A DNA stretch of 64,000 nt from Xylocopilactobacillus apis (GTDB lineage: Bacteria; Bacillota; Bacilli; Lactobacillales; Lactobacillaceae): the NCBI RefSeq assembly GCF_033095965.1, contig NZ_AP026801.1, positions 744,001 to 808,000 of the forward strand, read 5' to 3'. The notes under the pieces are model-generated. The model saw only the letters and a program-made list of their open reading frames with translations, had not been told where the DNA came from and made no database searches. Positions 36,746-49,297 of the stretch are shown one piece after another. The first letter of the stretch is position 1, and each line of letters begins with the position of its first letter. Position numbers and translations under genes: made by a program.

Positions 36746-38302
36746 TTGGCAACTACTGAGGCATTAGCTGAGTTTATAAAAAAACAGCTGAGCCAATATC
36801 AAGACGAGATAAAAGTTGATGAAATTGGTGCCGTTACTTATTTAGGTGATGGAATTGTCCGAGCATCTGGACTTAACAACGCCATGTATGGTGAACTTGT
36901 ACAGTTTGAAAACGGCGTGTTCGGCTTAATTCAGAACCTTGAGAGAGACGATGTCGGAATCATCGTTCTTGGAGATTATGATGAAATCTCAGAGGGCGAC
37001 ACCGTTAAAAGAACTGGTCGAATCATGGAAGTGCCAGTTGGTGATGATATGATTGGTCGAGTTGTTGATCCACTGGGTCGTCCAATAGATGGTTTAGGAG
37101 AAATACATTCAACTGAAAATCGTCCAATTGAATATAAAGCTCCAGGAGTTATGCAGCGAAAATCAGTTGATGAACCACTGCAGACAGGAATTAAAGCAAT
37201 TGATGCTATTGTTCCAATTGGTCGAGGTCAGCGTGAATTGATCATTGGAGATAGAAAAACTGGAAAAACCTCATTAGCAATTGATACTATTTTGAACCAA
37301 AAGGGTCAAGATATGATTTGTATTTATGTTGCTATTGGGCAAAAACAATCAACTGTACGTTCTCAAGTTGAAACATTAAGAAAGTATGGAGCACTTGATT
37401 ACACGTTTGTTGTTGAAGCTGGACCTTCTGAACCAGCACCACTGCTTTATATTGCACCTTATGCAGGATCAGCAATGGGTGAATATTTTATGTACAAAGG
37501 TAAAGACGTCTTGATTGTATTCGATGACTTATCGAAGCAAGCAGTCGCTTACCGTGAAATATCGTTGTTACTTCGTCGTCCGCCAGGACGTGAAGCTTAT
37601 CCCGGTGATATTTTCTATACCCACTCACGTTTACTTGAAAGAAGTGCAAAGCTTAGCGATGAACTAGGTGGTGGATCAATGACCGCATTACCAATTATTG
37701 AAACTCAGGCAGGAGATATTTCAGCATATATTCCTACTAATGTTATTTCAATTACTGACGGTCAGATCTTCTTACTTAGTGATTTATTCTTTGCTGGAAC
37801 TCGACCAGCGGTTGATGCCGGTGCTTCAGTATCTCGTGTTGGTGGAGCCGCTCAGACAAAGGCTATGAAGAAGTTATCAGGTACTTTAAGAATTGATTTA
37901 GCCAGTTACCGAGAATTAGAATCATTCTCTCAATTTGGAACAGATCTTGATGCAGCTACACAGTCGAAACTTAATCGTGGACGTCGAACTGTAGAAGTAT
38001 TAAAGCAAAAACTTCACCAAATGTTATCAGTTTCTGACGAAACAGTGATTTTTTATGCTTTAACTAAAGGCTATGTAGATAACGTACCAATTAATGATAT
38101 TACTGCTTATGAAGAAGATTTAATTAAGAAGATGCATGCTCAGTATTCGGACCTTATGAAAGAAATCCAAGAAAAGAAGGATTTACCTGAAGGGGACGGA
38201 TTGGATCAAGCAGTTAAAGAAATCACAGACAGTTTTATCTCTACGTTAAAAAGTAATAATCCGAATGCAGCAGGTAAAATTGCTAATCAGATTTCTAATT
38301 AG
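36746..38302 (+). CDS. atpA: ATP synthase F1 subunit alpha
   Basis: 518 aa. Walker [10 protein letters not shown] near 170, signature [17 protein letters not shown] near 352, and Arg finger region SVSRVGG. TTG start at 36746 with GGAGG 6 nt upstream. The C-terminus carries an acidic extension ([16 protein letters not shown]) slightly longer than E. coli AtpA (513 aa). Confidence 0.97.
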   Translation: MATTEALAEFIKKQLSQYQDEIKVDEIGAVTYLGDGIVRASGLNNAMYGELVQFENGVFGLIQNLERDDVGIIVLGDYDEISEGDTVKRTGRIMEVPVGDDMIGRVVDPLGRPIDGLGEIHSTENRPIEYKAPGVMQRKSVDEPLQTGIKAIDAIVPIGRGQRELIIGDRKTGKTSLAIDTILNQKGQDMICIYVAIGQKQSTVRSQVETLRKYGALDYTFVVEAGPSEPAPLLYIAPYAGSAMGEYFMYKGKDVLIVFDDLSKQAVAYREISLLLRRPPGREAYPGDIFYTHSRLLERSAKLSDELGGGSMTALPIIETQAGDISAYIPTNVISITDGQIFLLSDLFFAGTRPAVDAGASVSRVGGAAQTKAMKKLSGTLRIDLASYRELESFSQFGTDLDAATQSKLNRGRRTVEVLKQKLHQMLSVSDETVIFYALTKGYVDNVPINDITAYEEDLIKKMHAQYSDLMKEIQEKKDLPEGDGLDQAVKEITDSFISTLKSNNPNAAGKIANQISN

Positions 38303-38310
38303 GTGATGAA

Positions 38311-40811
<2,501 letters not shown>

Positions 40812-40818
40812 GTGAAAT

Positions 40819-41241
40819 ATGAGTGATGATAAAGTATTTCAAGTAAATATCGTAACTCCAGATGGTTTAGTTTATGATCATCGAACCACTTTGGTTGTTG
40901 TTAAAGCGATTGGTGGAGAAATTGGTTTTCAAGCCAAACATGAGCCCGCTTTGGTTTCTTTGCAGATTGCGCCGGTTAAAATTTACCGGACTAATGGACA
41001 AGTACAGTATGTAGCAGTTAATGGTGGCTTTTTAGAAATGGATAACAACGTAGCGACAATTGTTGCCAATACTGCTGAGCGCCCCAGCGATATTGATGTT
41101 GATCGAGCACAGTCTGCTGAAGAGAGAGCTAAAGAAAAGATAGAAAAAGCAAAACGAGAACACGATGAGGCAGAGCTTCGACGTGCAACTGTGGCTTTGA
41201 ATCGAGCAATTAACCGAATTAATACAGTATCTTTAAGATAA
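40819..41241 (+). CDS. atpC: ATP synthase F1 subunit epsilon
   Basis: 140 aa. Beta-sandwich N-terminal domain (VNIVTPDGLVYDH, GEIGFQAKHEPALVSL in place of the usual GxxGxLPxHxPL) and C-terminal helical hairpin (AEERAKEKIEKAKREHDEAE). Last gene of the operon, ending at a strong terminator. Unlike many lactobacilli, DUF1146 and murA do not follow. Confidence 0.96.
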   Translation: MSDDKVFQVNIVTPDGLVYDHRTTLVVVKAIGGEIGFQAKHEPALVSLQIAPVKIYRTNGQVQYVAVNGGFLEMDNNVATIVANTAERPSDIDVDRAQSAEERAKEKIEKAKREHDEAELRRATVALNRAINRINTVSLR

Positions 41242-41245
41242 ATAC

Positions 41246-41288
41246 AATCTTGGATTAAACAAATGAATTGTTTAAATCTGAGATTTTT
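41246..41288 (+). terminator. Terminator of the atp operon
   Basis: AATCTTGGATTAAACAA pairs with TTGTTTAAATCTGAGATT around loop ATGAA, followed by TTTTT. Confidence 0.85.
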
Positions 41289-41290
41289 TA

Positions 41291-41328
41291 TTTTCTTAAA
41301 AAATTTTGTAGCATAAAATTTTAAGAAA
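41291..41328. repeat. AT-rich inverted repeat before mreB
   Basis: TTTTCTTAAAAAATTTT and AAAATTTTAAGAAA form a 14-bp stem with a 2-base bulge around GTAGCAT. It lies between the atp terminator and the mreB promoter; it could be an operator or a second terminator. Confidence 0.5.
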
Positions 41329-41370
41329 CAACGAATTATCAATAATTTTTAATTTTTAATGGGATAAAAT

Positions 41371-41378
41371 GTTATAAT
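41371..41378 (+). promoter_or_regulatory. Extended -10 promoter of the mreB-rodA operon
   Basis: TGTTATAAT: extended TGn and perfect TATAAT at 41373-41378. No good -35 box is visible. The leader to the ATG at 41426 is about 40 nt. Confidence 0.6.
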
Positions 41379-41425
41379 TAATTTCATTGAGATATTCATA
41401 AATATAATAAATTTGGAGAATACGC

Positions 41426-42415
41426 ATGGCTAAAGAAATTGGCATTGATCTAGGGACCGCCAATGTCCTTATTAATCAAAAAGATAAGGGGATTGTTTTA
41501 AATGAACCATCTGTAGTTGCAGTGGAAACGAAAAGTAATCGGGTAGTTGCTGTTGGTTCAGAAGCTTACCGGATGGTAGGAAGAACCCCCGGAGATATTA
41601 GAGTGATACGCCCACTTAAAGATGGAGTCATTGCTGATTTTGATATTACTGAACAGATGTTGACTTATTTTATCAATAAATTGAATTTGAAAGGTTTTAT
41701 GTCACGCCCAACGATTTTGATTTGCTGTCCAACTAATATTACATCGATTGAACAAAAGGCAATTATTGATGCTGCTGAAAAGGCTGGCGGGAAAAAAGTT
41801 TATCTTGAATTAGAACCCAAAGTAGCTGCAGTTGGAGCAGGTCTTGATATTTATGAACCGAGCGGTAATATGGTAGTTGATATTGGTGGTGGAACGAGTG
41901 ATATTGCTGTTCTTTCAATGGGAGAAGTAGTCACGAGCCGATCTTTGAGACTTGCTGGAGATGCAATGGATACAGAGATTGCTAATTTTGTACGGCAAAA
42001 GCATAACCTTTTGATCGGAGAGAGAACTGCTGAAAAGATTAAAATCGACATTGGCTATGTGTATAAACCCGATCCAGAGGTTTCTGTTGAAGTTAGAGGA
42101 CGTGACATGGTTTCTGGTTTGCCGCGTGAAATCACAATAAGTTCTGTAGAAGTATCAGAGGCATTGCATGATTCGATGTTATCAATTATTGCTGGAGCAA
42201 AGGAAGTTTTAGAAAAAACTCCTCCTGAGCTTTCGGCTGATATTGTAGACCGTGGTGTAATGTTAACAGGGGGCGGAGCTTTATTACGAGGAATCTCTCA
42301 AATGTTTTCAGATAGTTTACAAATTCCAGTTATTGTTGGTGATGAACCTTTATTAGCAGTTGCGCTTGGAACAGGAATTTTACTCGATCATCTTGATAAA
42401 GGATTAAAAATTTAA
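41426..42415 (+). CDS. Rod shape-determining protein MreB/Mbl (canonical)
   Basis: 329 aa actin-fold ATPase that forms membrane-bound filaments guiding lateral wall synthesis. Phosphate-1 GIDLGTANVLI, connect/adenosine region LELEPKVAAVGAGLD, phosphate-2 VDIGGGTSDIAVLS and adenosine motif TGGGALLRGIS are all intact. It heads an operon with epuA, yidD and rodA, the order in which Mbl is found in lactobacilli. It is the only MreB in this window with a complete nucleotide site. Confidence 0.95.
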   Translation: MAKEIGIDLGTANVLINQKDKGIVLNEPSVVAVETKSNRVVAVGSEAYRMVGRTPGDIRVIRPLKDGVIADFDITEQMLTYFINKLNLKGFMSRPTILICCPTNITSIEQKAIIDAAEKAGGKKVYLELEPKVAAVGAGLDIYEPSGNMVVDIGGGTSDIAVLSMGEVVTSRSLRLAGDAMDTEIANFVRQKHNLLIGERTAEKIKIDIGYVYKPDPEVSVEVRGRDMVSGLPREITISSVEVSEALHDSMLSIIAGAKEVLEKTPPELSADIVDRGVMLTGGGALLRGISQMFSDSLQIPVIVGDEPLLAVALGTGILLDHLDKGLKI

Positions 42416-42417
42416 TT

Positions 42418-42594
42418 TTGCGAACAGATAAAGGAAAAACAAACTTTTTGATAAAAGTTGTGATTTATATTTTGACCTTTATTCTCTTAGTTTTAATTGG
42501 TACCGGCATCGGCTTTATGGTCGGTGGCGGTAATTTTTTTCAAGCGTTTAATTGGTCAACATGGCAGCATTTATTAGATTATTTTAAGAGGTGA
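42418..42594 (+). CDS. EpuA-like small membrane protein
   Basis: 58 aa. TTG start at 42418, 2 bp after mreB. One membrane helix ([19 protein letters not shown]), then the family pattern [21 protein letters not shown] seen in EpuA proteins (often annotated as DNA-directed RNA polymerase subunit beta without evidence). Function unknown. Confidence 0.75.
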   Translation: MRTDKGKTNFLIKVVIYILTFILLVLIGTGIGFMVGGGNFFQAFNWSTWQHLLDYFKR

Positions 42595-42596
42595 GG

Positions 42597-42854
42597 ATGC
42601 GAATAATTTTAATAGCTTTTGTTAGATTTTATCAAAAATTTATTTCGCCTATTTTTCCTCCGAGTTGTCGATTTTATCCAACTTGTTCAAGTTACATGAT
42701 CGTAGCTTTAAAAAAACATGGTCCAATTTTAGGATTAATTATGGGGGTTGCACGAGTTTTGCGGTGTAATCCATTTAATAGAGGTGGAATTGATCACGTT
42801 CCTGATCATTTTACTATTTTTCGTAATCGTGAAAATGAAAGAGAAGTACGATAA
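42597..42854 (+). CDS. yidD: Membrane protein insertion efficiency factor YidD
   Basis: 85 aa from ATG 42597 (GTG 42591 is also possible). Amphipathic N-terminus [19 protein letters not shown], the YidD signature [21 protein letters not shown] with three Cys, and [13 protein letters not shown]. YidD assists YidC-mediated insertion. Unusual neighbours: it lies between epuA and rodA rather than near rnpA-yidC. Confidence 0.94.
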   Translation: MRIILIAFVRFYQKFISPIFPPSCRFYPTCSSYMIVALKKHGPILGLIMGVARVLRCNPFNRGGIDHVPDHFTIFRNRENEREVR

Positions 42855-42863
42855 TCTTATCTT

Positions 42864-44075
42864 ATGAAAAATGAATCGAAGTTAGATAATAAAATAGATT
42901 ATGGCATTTTATTTAGTGTCTTTTTATTAGTTATAATTGGGATGGCTGCCCTTTATGTTTCGTTAATGCATGATCCACTTAATGTTAGCCTTATTAAACC
43001 AATGGTTTCTCAAGGTGTTTGGTATGTATTTGGGGCTGCTTGTATGGTTGCAGTAATGCAGTTAGACTCTGAACAGCTTTGGAGATTAACTCCTTATTTT
43101 TACGCTGCTGGCATTTTTCTTCTAATTTTAGTTTTAGTTTTTTTTGATCGACAAATTGCATTTGATAATGGAGCTAAAAGCTGGTTTCGAATTGGATCAT
43201 TTACTTTTCAGCCTTCAGAAGTTGCAAAACCGGCTTATATTGTCATGTTGGCTCGAATTACAACGCTGCATAATACAAGATATCCAACGCACTCAATTCA
43301 TAGTGACTTTGTTTTAATTTTTGAATTGATAGGTTGGACACTTCCGATTATTGGCCTTATTATGCTGCAGCCGGATTTAGGGACGACTTTAGTATTTGTT
43401 GCAATTTTTTTGGGAATTTTGATTATGTCAGGAATTATGTGGCAGATTTTAGTGCCTTCATTTCTTGCAGTTGGTGGGCTTATAGGCGGCGTTTTAGCTT
43501 TAGTAGTGTTTGATCAAGGCTTTTTAATAAAGCTTGGTTTTAAACCTTATCAGTTTGATCGAATTTTTGATTGGCTCAATCCAACAAGCGGAAGTGTTTC
43601 TTCAAATCAGGTTTTAAGCAGTATTCAGGCAATTGGATCTGGTCAGCTTTGGGGTAAAGGTTTTGGTGTATCTCAAGTTTATGTCCCAGTTAGAGAATCT
43701 GATATGATTTTTTCTGTCATAGGTGAGAATTTTGGCTTTATTGGTTCTTGTGTTCTAATTTTTATTTATTTTGTTCTAATTTATCAAATGTTAAGTACGA
43801 CTTTTGAAACAAAAAATGAGTTTTATGCCTATATTTCGACTGGTGTAATTATGATGATTCTTTTCCACGTATTTGAAAATATTGGGATGTCAATTGGCCT
43901 TTTACCAATGACGGGGGTTCCATTACCTTTTATATCACAAGGGGGGTCTAATCTATTGAGTAATATGATTGGAGTTGGTCTTGTGATGTCGATGAAATTC
44001 CACTATAAAAATTATATGTTTTCTCGTAATAGCGAAACTTTTAGCTCTACCGAAGGTGAGGTTTATATAAAATGA
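42864..44075 (+). CDS. rodA: Peptidoglycan glycosyltransferase RodA (SEDS family)
   Basis: 403 aa, ten membrane helices. SEDS motifs: FRIGSFTFQPSEVAKPAY with the Trp/Arg region, MLQPDLGTTLVF with the catalytic Asp, VPVRESDMIFSVIGENFGFIG and PLPFISQGGSNLLSN. RodA polymerises lateral wall glycan with a class B PBP and MreB. The QGGS codons contain an intact G6 tract, useful as a control for the frameshifts elsewhere. Overlaps sufC by 4 bp. Confidence 0.93.
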   Translation: MKNESKLDNKIDYGILFSVFLLVIIGMAALYVSLMHDPLNVSLIKPMVSQGVWYVFGAACMVAVMQLDSEQLWRLTPYFYAAGIFLLILVLVFFDRQIAFDNGAKSWFRIGSFTFQPSEVAKPAYIVMLARITTLHNTRYPTHSIHSDFVLIFELIGWTLPIIGLIMLQPDLGTTLVFVAIFLGILIMSGIMWQILVPSFLAVGGLIGGVLALVVFDQGFLIKLGFKPYQFDRIFDWLNPTSGSVSSNQVLSSIQAIGSGQLWGKGFGVSQVYVPVRESDMIFSVIGENFGFIGSCVLIFIYFVLIYQMLSTTFETKNEFYAYISTGVIMMILFHVFENIGMSIGLLPMTGVPLPFISQGGSNLLSNMIGVGLVMSMKFHYKNYMFSRNSETFSSTEGEVYIK

Positions 44076-44830
44076 CAGTATTAGAAATAAAAGATTTATA
44101 TGTTGAAGTGACTAACGACGAAAATGAAAAAGAAGAGATTCTTAAAGGGGTTAATTTAGTCGTTAAAACTGGTGAGATTCATGCAATTATGGGGCCAAAT
44201 GGCACTGGTAAGTCAACTCTCTCAGAAACGATTATGGGAAATCCTCATTATGAAGTAACTCATGGAGATATCCTTATTGATGGTGAATCAATCTTACCGT
44301 TAACGGTTGATCAGAGAGCTCGAAAAGGGTTGTTTTTGGGAATGCAGTATCCCGCTGAAGTTCCGGGTGTAACTAATACGGAGTTTATTAGAACCGCCAT
44401 GAATGAACGTGATCCAGAACATAAAATTTCAATTAAGGATTTTATAAAAAAATTAGATTACACTATGGATTTACTTCATATTTCAGAAGAATTTGAGGAG
44501 CGAAACTTAAACCAAGGTTATTCAGGCGGTGAAAAGAAAAGAAACGAGATTCTTCAACTAATGATGCTTGAACCAAAGTTTGCGATTCTTGATGAGATTG
44601 ATTCAGGTCTTGATATTGATGCTTTGAAAATTGTTGCTAAGGGTGTTAATTCAATGCGTTCAGATCGATTTGGATCCTTGATTATTACTCATTATCAACG
44701 ATTGCTTGAATATATTAAGCCAGACTTTGTTCACGTTATGATGGGTGGCAAAGTTATTAAAACTGGTTCAGCAGAATTAGCTGCAGAATTAGAACGAGTA
44801 GGATATGATGGCTTTAAAGAGGAACTATAA
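44072..44830 (+). CDS. sufC: Fe-S cluster assembly ATPase SufC
   Basis: 252 aa ABC ATPase without membrane partner. Walker A GPNGTGKST, Q-loop GMQYPAEVPGV (SufC-specific), signature YSGGEKKR, Walker B FAILDEIDSGLD. Drives conformational change of SufBD. First of sufCDSUB; its start overlaps the rodA stop, an odd coupling of wall and Fe-S genes. Confidence 0.97.
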   Translation: MTVLEIKDLYVEVTNDENEKEEILKGVNLVVKTGEIHAIMGPNGTGKSTLSETIMGNPHYEVTHGDILIDGESILPLTVDQRARKGLFLGMQYPAEVPGVTNTEFIRTAMNERDPEHKISIKDFIKKLDYTMDLLHISEEFEERNLNQGYSGGEKKRNEILQLMMLEPKFAILDEIDSGLDIDALKIVAKGVNSMRSDRFGSLIITHYQRLLEYIKPDFVHVMMGGKVIKTGSAELAAELERVGYDGFKEEL

Positions 44831-46059
44831 TGGAAAATGACAGATTAATTCCAAAAGAAATCCTAACTTTACAAAGTGAATTAAATTCTGAAGGCCCAAA
44901 AGATTTACAATTACCATCTTTTGATCAAATTAATGTCAAATCTCTTCAATTAATTAGACCTGACGAAACTTTTAATCAAATGGATTCTGAAGATACTTTT
45001 GAGTTATCCGATAACTTTGCTTTTTCTTTTAAAGGCGGGGAGTTAAACACAATCAAGGTTCCTCAGGAATATTTAGATCAAGGCTTAATAATTACTGATA
45101 TGACGCATGCTTTTAGTGAATATGCAAATATTTTCTCGTCATATTTTTCAAAATTAATCTCTGCTAGAGAAGATTTAATTACTTTTGAGCATTACAGACG
45201 CTTGAGCGGCGGCGTTTTTATTTATGTGCCGGATGAAATGAAAATTAAAGAAACTTTACAAGCATATTTTCACTATTCAACTCATGCAAGTCAGAGCATC
45301 CAAGTAGTTTTAATCGTTGGAAAAAATGCAAAATTATCTATTACTGAGAATCAGATGGCTGAAATGGTAGCTGAGGGAGATTATTCCAACTTTTTTGAAA
45401 TATATCCGCAGGAAGGTTCGGTGTTATCATACGTTGTAAATGATCAATCCAAAACAACCGGACATAATTATTTTTATCGTTATTTTGAGACGAGCGAACG
45501 TGCAACAGTTAATTTAACTTCTGGTGAGTTTACAGAAGGAAACGTGCTAATTAACAATAAGATAAGACTCAAAGGCAATGATTCAACTGGAGAAGTTAAA
45601 ACAGTAGCAATTGCTCAAAATGATCAGTTGTCTGCAATTAATAGTCGAGTTACAAATGTTGGCCTTAGAACAAAAGGTAATATTTTACAGCATGGGGTTA
45701 TTTTAGATCGAGCTAAATTAGTTTTTAACGGTATTGGGCAAATTTTAAAGGGTGCTCGCGGTTCAGATTCACAGCAGGAAAATCGAGTTTTAATGTTGAG
45801 TGAAAAAGCTCGTGGGGATGCAAATCCAATTCTTCTAATCGATGAAAATGATGTAACAGCGGGTCACGCTGCTTCTGTAGGCCGAATTGATGAAGAACAG
45901 TTGTATTATTTAGAGAGCCGTGGTCTTGATGCGGATATGGCTAAAAGGCTAATTATAAAAGGCTTTTTGGAATCAGTAATAACTGTTGTTGAGAGTCAAA
46001 GGACTCAAAAAATGCTCCGTTCTGTGATTGAGAGGAGCTTAAACATTGACAATCAGTAA
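44830..46059 (+). CDS. sufD: Fe-S cluster assembly protein SufD
   Basis: 409 aa, SufBD family beta-helix core with a helical N-terminus. C-terminal pattern TAGHAASVGRIDEEQLYYLESRGL is the SufD form, with the conserved His. Forms the SufBC2D scaffold. Overlaps sufC and sufS. Confidence 0.95.
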   Translation: MENDRLIPKEILTLQSELNSEGPKDLQLPSFDQINVKSLQLIRPDETFNQMDSEDTFELSDNFAFSFKGGELNTIKVPQEYLDQGLIITDMTHAFSEYANIFSSYFSKLISAREDLITFEHYRRLSGGVFIYVPDEMKIKETLQAYFHYSTHASQSIQVVLIVGKNAKLSITENQMAEMVAEGDYSNFFEIYPQEGSVLSYVVNDQSKTTGHNYFYRYFETSERATVNLTSGEFTEGNVLINNKIRLKGNDSTGEVKTVAIAQNDQLSAINSRVTNVGLRTKGNILQHGVILDRAKLVFNGIGQILKGARGSDSQQENRVLMLSEKARGDANPILLIDENDVTAGHAASVGRIDEEQLYYLESRGLDADMAKRLIIKGFLESVITVVESQRTQKMLRSVIERSLNIDNQ

Positions 46060-47272
46060 TAATATTAGGAAAGACTTTCCTTTTTTTAATCAAAAGGTTA
46101 ATGGAAAAAGGTTAGATTATTTAGACAGTGCTGCTACTTCCCAAAAACCTCAAATTGTCATTGATTCTTTAAATCAGTATTACTCATTTGGCAATGCTAA
46201 TATTCATCGTGGAGTTTACCAAATTGCCGAGCAAGCTACTGAACAATTTGAATCAGTCCGAGATTTAATTAAAGATTTTATTCATGCTGACAGACGTGAA
46301 GAAATAGTTTTTACGAAAGGAGCGACACAAAGTTTAAATTGGGTCGCTTTTGGCTTTTTTAAGCAGTTTTTGAAACCAGGTGATGAAATTCTTATTTCAG
46401 TAATGGAACATCATAGTAATCTAGTTCCTTGGCAGCAGATCGCTAAATTAACAGGAGCCCATCTTAAGTACGTACAATTAAATGACGATGGGGAATTTGA
46501 TCTTGAAGATTTTAAAAATAAATTAAATCATCATGTAAAAGTTGTAGCTGTTGCTCATGTTTCAAACGTCTTAGGATCTTTAAATCCTGTTGAAGAAATT
46601 TGTAGACTTGCTCATGACGCAGGATCTTTAGCAGTGGTTGATGGTGCCCAGGCAGTCGGACATTTACCCGTTAATGTTCATAGCTTAGATTGTGATTTTT
46701 ATGCTTTTTCGGCTCATAAGATGTTTGGGCCAACGGGAGTTGGAGTATTATATGGTAAGTATGATCTATTAAATCAATTAAAACCAGTCGAATATGGGGG
46801 TGAAATGATTGAAGATGTTGATTATCAAAATACAACATTTAAGGACTTGCCGCTGCGTCTTGAAGCAGGGACTCAAAATATTGCCGGGGTAATTGGACTT
46901 GGAGCTGCTGTAAGATATATTGATCAAGTTGGGTTAAAAGAAATTGAAACTCATAACTCCCAACTTTTGGATTCAGCTTTTAACAAATTAAGTAATTTGC
47001 CAGAAATAAAAATATATGGTTCCAAAGGTGCACTTAAACATCATGATATTATTTCTTTTAATTTAAATGGGATTCACCCTCATGACGCAGCTACAGTATT
47101 TGATTCGTTGGGGGTTGAAGTAAGAGCAGGGCATCATTGTGCTCAAGTATTAATGCGTTATTTTAATATTTCGGCATGTTTGAGGATTAGCATTCATGCT
47201 TATAATGATGAAGAAGATATTAATCAGTTAATTACTGCAGTAAAGGAAGTTCAGAGGTTTTTCAAACACTAA
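46046..47272 (+). CDS. sufS: Cysteine desulfurase SufS
   Basis: 408 aa, group II cysteine desulfurase. LDSAATSQKP at the start, TKGATQSLN near 92, VDGAQAVGH near 203, SAHKMFGPTG with the PLP Lys near 229, and RAGHHCAQ with the persulfide Cys near 364 (short loop as in SufS). Start TTG at 46046, inside sufD. Passes sulfur to SufU, the next gene. Confidence 0.96.
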   Translation: MTISNNIRKDFPFFNQKVNGKRLDYLDSAATSQKPQIVIDSLNQYYSFGNANIHRGVYQIAEQATEQFESVRDLIKDFIHADRREEIVFTKGATQSLNWVAFGFFKQFLKPGDEILISVMEHHSNLVPWQQIAKLTGAHLKYVQLNDDGEFDLEDFKNKLNHHVKVVAVAHVSNVLGSLNPVEEICRLAHDAGSLAVVDGAQAVGHLPVNVHSLDCDFYAFSAHKMFGPTGVGVLYGKYDLLNQLKPVEYGGEMIEDVDYQNTTFKDLPLRLEAGTQNIAGVIGLGAAVRYIDQVGLKEIETHNSQLLDSAFNKLSNLPEIKIYGSKGALKHHDIISFNLNGIHPHDAATVFDSLGVEVRAGHHCAQVLMRYFNISACLRISIHAYNDEEDINQLITAVKEVQRFFKH

Positions 47273-47273
47273 A

Positions 47274-47714
47274 ATGGCTAATTTAATGAATCTTTATCGT
47301 GAAATGATTATTGAATATGGGGAGTCTCCTCATAATTTTGGTGAAATAAAAGATCCAACAATTTCAACGGAATTGCATAATCCAACATGTGGAGACGTTC
47401 TAAATTTACAATTAAAAGTTGCTAATGACCAGATTGTCGAAATAAAATTTGATGGCAGTGGTTGCATTATTTCACAAGCCAGTGCTTCAATGATGACGGA
47501 TTTAGTAAAAGGGAAAAGTTTAAAAGAAGCGAAAAATTTAAAAGAAGTTTTTTCTAAAATGATTACTGATCCAGACTTTAAAGACACTGATGTTTTAGAA
47601 GATGCTGAAATTTTACAAGGAGTAAGGCAATTTCCACCAAGGATTAAATGTGCTACATTAGCGTGGAATGCATTGGAAAAGTCAATTATGAAAATGGAGG
47701 ATGATAATGGTTGA
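47274..47714 (+). CDS. sufU: SufU sulfur transfer / scaffold protein
   Basis: 146 aa. Zn-binding sulfurtransferase that takes the persulfide from SufS. Motifs: NPTCGDVL with Cys, [14 protein letters not shown] with Cys, and RIKCATLAW with Cys; the Asp near NPTCGD completes the Zn site. The 18-21-residue insert between second and third Cys distinguishes SufU from IscU. Overlaps sufB by 14 bp. Confidence 0.96.
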   Translation: MANLMNLYREMIIEYGESPHNFGEIKDPTISTELHNPTCGDVLNLQLKVANDQIVEIKFDGSGCIISQASASMMTDLVKGKSLKEAKNLKEVFSKMITDPDFKDTDVLEDAEILQGVRQFPPRIKCATLAWNALEKSIMKMEDDNG

Positions 47715-49146
47715 GGCAAAGACAAAAAACACCAAAAATAATGAAGATATTGCTGAAAAAATTCAAATTGATGAAAGTTTTGATTATGGATTTTCTGATG
47801 ACTTTGAACCGGTTTTTTCAACTGGAAGAGGATTAACTGAAGAAATTGTTCGTTCGATCTCAAGAGAGAAAAATGAACCAGAATGGATGCTTGATTATCG
47901 ACTCCATGCATTTAAAGTTTATCAGCAGCTGGAAATGCCTGACTATGGTCCCGATTTAAGTGACTTAGACTTTAAAGATATGCTTTATTATCAAAAAGCA
48001 ACTGATCGTAAATATCGAAAATGGGAAGACGTTCCAGATACCATAAAAGAAACTTTTGAAAAGTTAGGAGTTCCTCAAGCTGAAAGAAAGTTTTTGGCCG
48101 GTTCATCTGCTCAATATGAATCAGAAGTTGTTTATCATAACATGAAAGAACAATTTGATAAGTTAGGAATTGTGTTTACTGATACTGACACAGCTCTGCA
48201 TGAGTATCCCGAAATTTTTAAAAAGTATTTTGGTACATTAGTAAAGCCTAATTTAAATAAATTTACTGCTTTAAATAGTGCAGTATGGTCAGGGGGAACT
48301 TTTATTTATGTACCAAAAGGTGTAAAAGTTGAGACTCCAATTCAATCTTATTTTAGAATAAATGCAGAAAATTCAGGTCAATTTGAACGAACTTTAATTG
48401 TTGTTGATGAAGGGGCATCGGTAAACTATGTAGAAGGGTGTACAGCTCCTAATTATTCCAGTGATAGTCTTCATGCGGCAGTTGTTGAAGTTTTTGTTGA
48501 ACGTGATGCATATTGCCGTTATACCACAATTCAAAATTGGTCTAAAAATGTTTATAGTCTTGAAACAAAAAGAGCTCAAGCAATGGAAAATGCCACAATG
48601 GAATGGGTTGATGGTAATCTTGGGTCTAAAGTAACAATGAAATATCCTGCAGTTTATTTAGACGGTCGCGGAGCAAAAGGGACAATGCTTTCTATTGCTT
48701 TTGCTTCTAAGGATGTTGATCAAGATAACGGTGCAAGAATGATTCATAATGCACCAGATACAACAAGTTCAATAATTTCTAAATCTATTTCAAAAGACGG
48801 AGGTGCGGTTGATTATCGAGGAACAGTTCGCTTTGGTCCCAAATCTGATCGTTCGTTTTGTCATGTAGAATGTGACACGATTATTATGGATGAACAATCA
48901 AGTTCGGATACAATTCCCTATAATGAGATTTTAAATGGTAATGTAACCATGGAACATGAGGCAAAAGTTTCTAAAATTTCTGAGGAACAACTTTACTATT
49001 TAATGAGTCGAGGAATATCCGAAGAAAAGGCGACAGAAATGATAGTCATGGGTTTTGTTGAACCGTTTACCAAAGAATTACCGATGGAATATGCCGTTGA
49101 GTTGAATCGATTAATCGGAATGGAATTTGTCGGAGGAATTGGCTGA
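47701..49146 (+). CDS. sufB: Fe-S cluster assembly protein SufB
   Basis: 481 aa, the cluster-building SufBD-family subunit. The core has [21 protein letters not shown] with its Cys, and FCHVECDTI with a second Cys and His. C-terminal [22 protein letters not shown]. Last gene of the suf operon. Start either ATG 47701/47707 with GGAGG just upstream. Confidence 0.96.
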   Translation: MIMVEAKTKNTKNNEDIAEKIQIDESFDYGFSDDFEPVFSTGRGLTEEIVRSISREKNEPEWMLDYRLHAFKVYQQLEMPDYGPDLSDLDFKDMLYYQKATDRKYRKWEDVPDTIKETFEKLGVPQAERKFLAGSSAQYESEVVYHNMKEQFDKLGIVFTDTDTALHEYPEIFKKYFGTLVKPNLNKFTALNSAVWSGGTFIYVPKGVKVETPIQSYFRINAENSGQFERTLIVVDEGASVNYVEGCTAPNYSSDSLHAAVVEVFVERDAYCRYTTIQNWSKNVYSLETKRAQAMENATMEWVDGNLGSKVTMKYPAVYLDGRGAKGTMLSIAFASKDVDQDNGARMIHNAPDTTSSIISKSISKDGGAVDYRGTVRFGPKSDRSFCHVECDTIIMDEQSSSDTIPYNEILNGNVTMEHEAKVSKISEEQLYYLMSRGISEEKATEMIVMGFVEPFTKELPMEYAVELNRLIGMEFVGGIG

Positions 49147-49164
49147 TTTTGTTAGATTTAGAAG

Positions 49165-49189
49165 ATATCCCTGAGGGGGTATTTTTTTT
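49165..49189 (+). terminator. Terminator of the suf operon
   Basis: ATATCCC (49165-49171) pairs with GGGGTAT (49176-49182) including one G-U pair, then T7-8. Confidence 0.8.
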
Positions 49190-49297
49190 AATATTTATTA
49201 CAAAAAGAAATATTTTTTAAAAATGTATTTCCCTGGATCAAAATAAATGTTATTATTATAAACATTCAAAATTGTGTATATTAGGAGGGAAATTAAC

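Noticed and set aside
41340-41426. 119-codon minus-strand open frame around 40983-41342
   Set aside because: Shadow of atpC and its terminator; Ser/Arg-rich translation typical of an antisense frame.
47330-47911. 193-codon minus-strand open frame
   Set aside because: It lies opposite sufU and the start of sufB, which carry complete family motifs; no RBS or family pattern.
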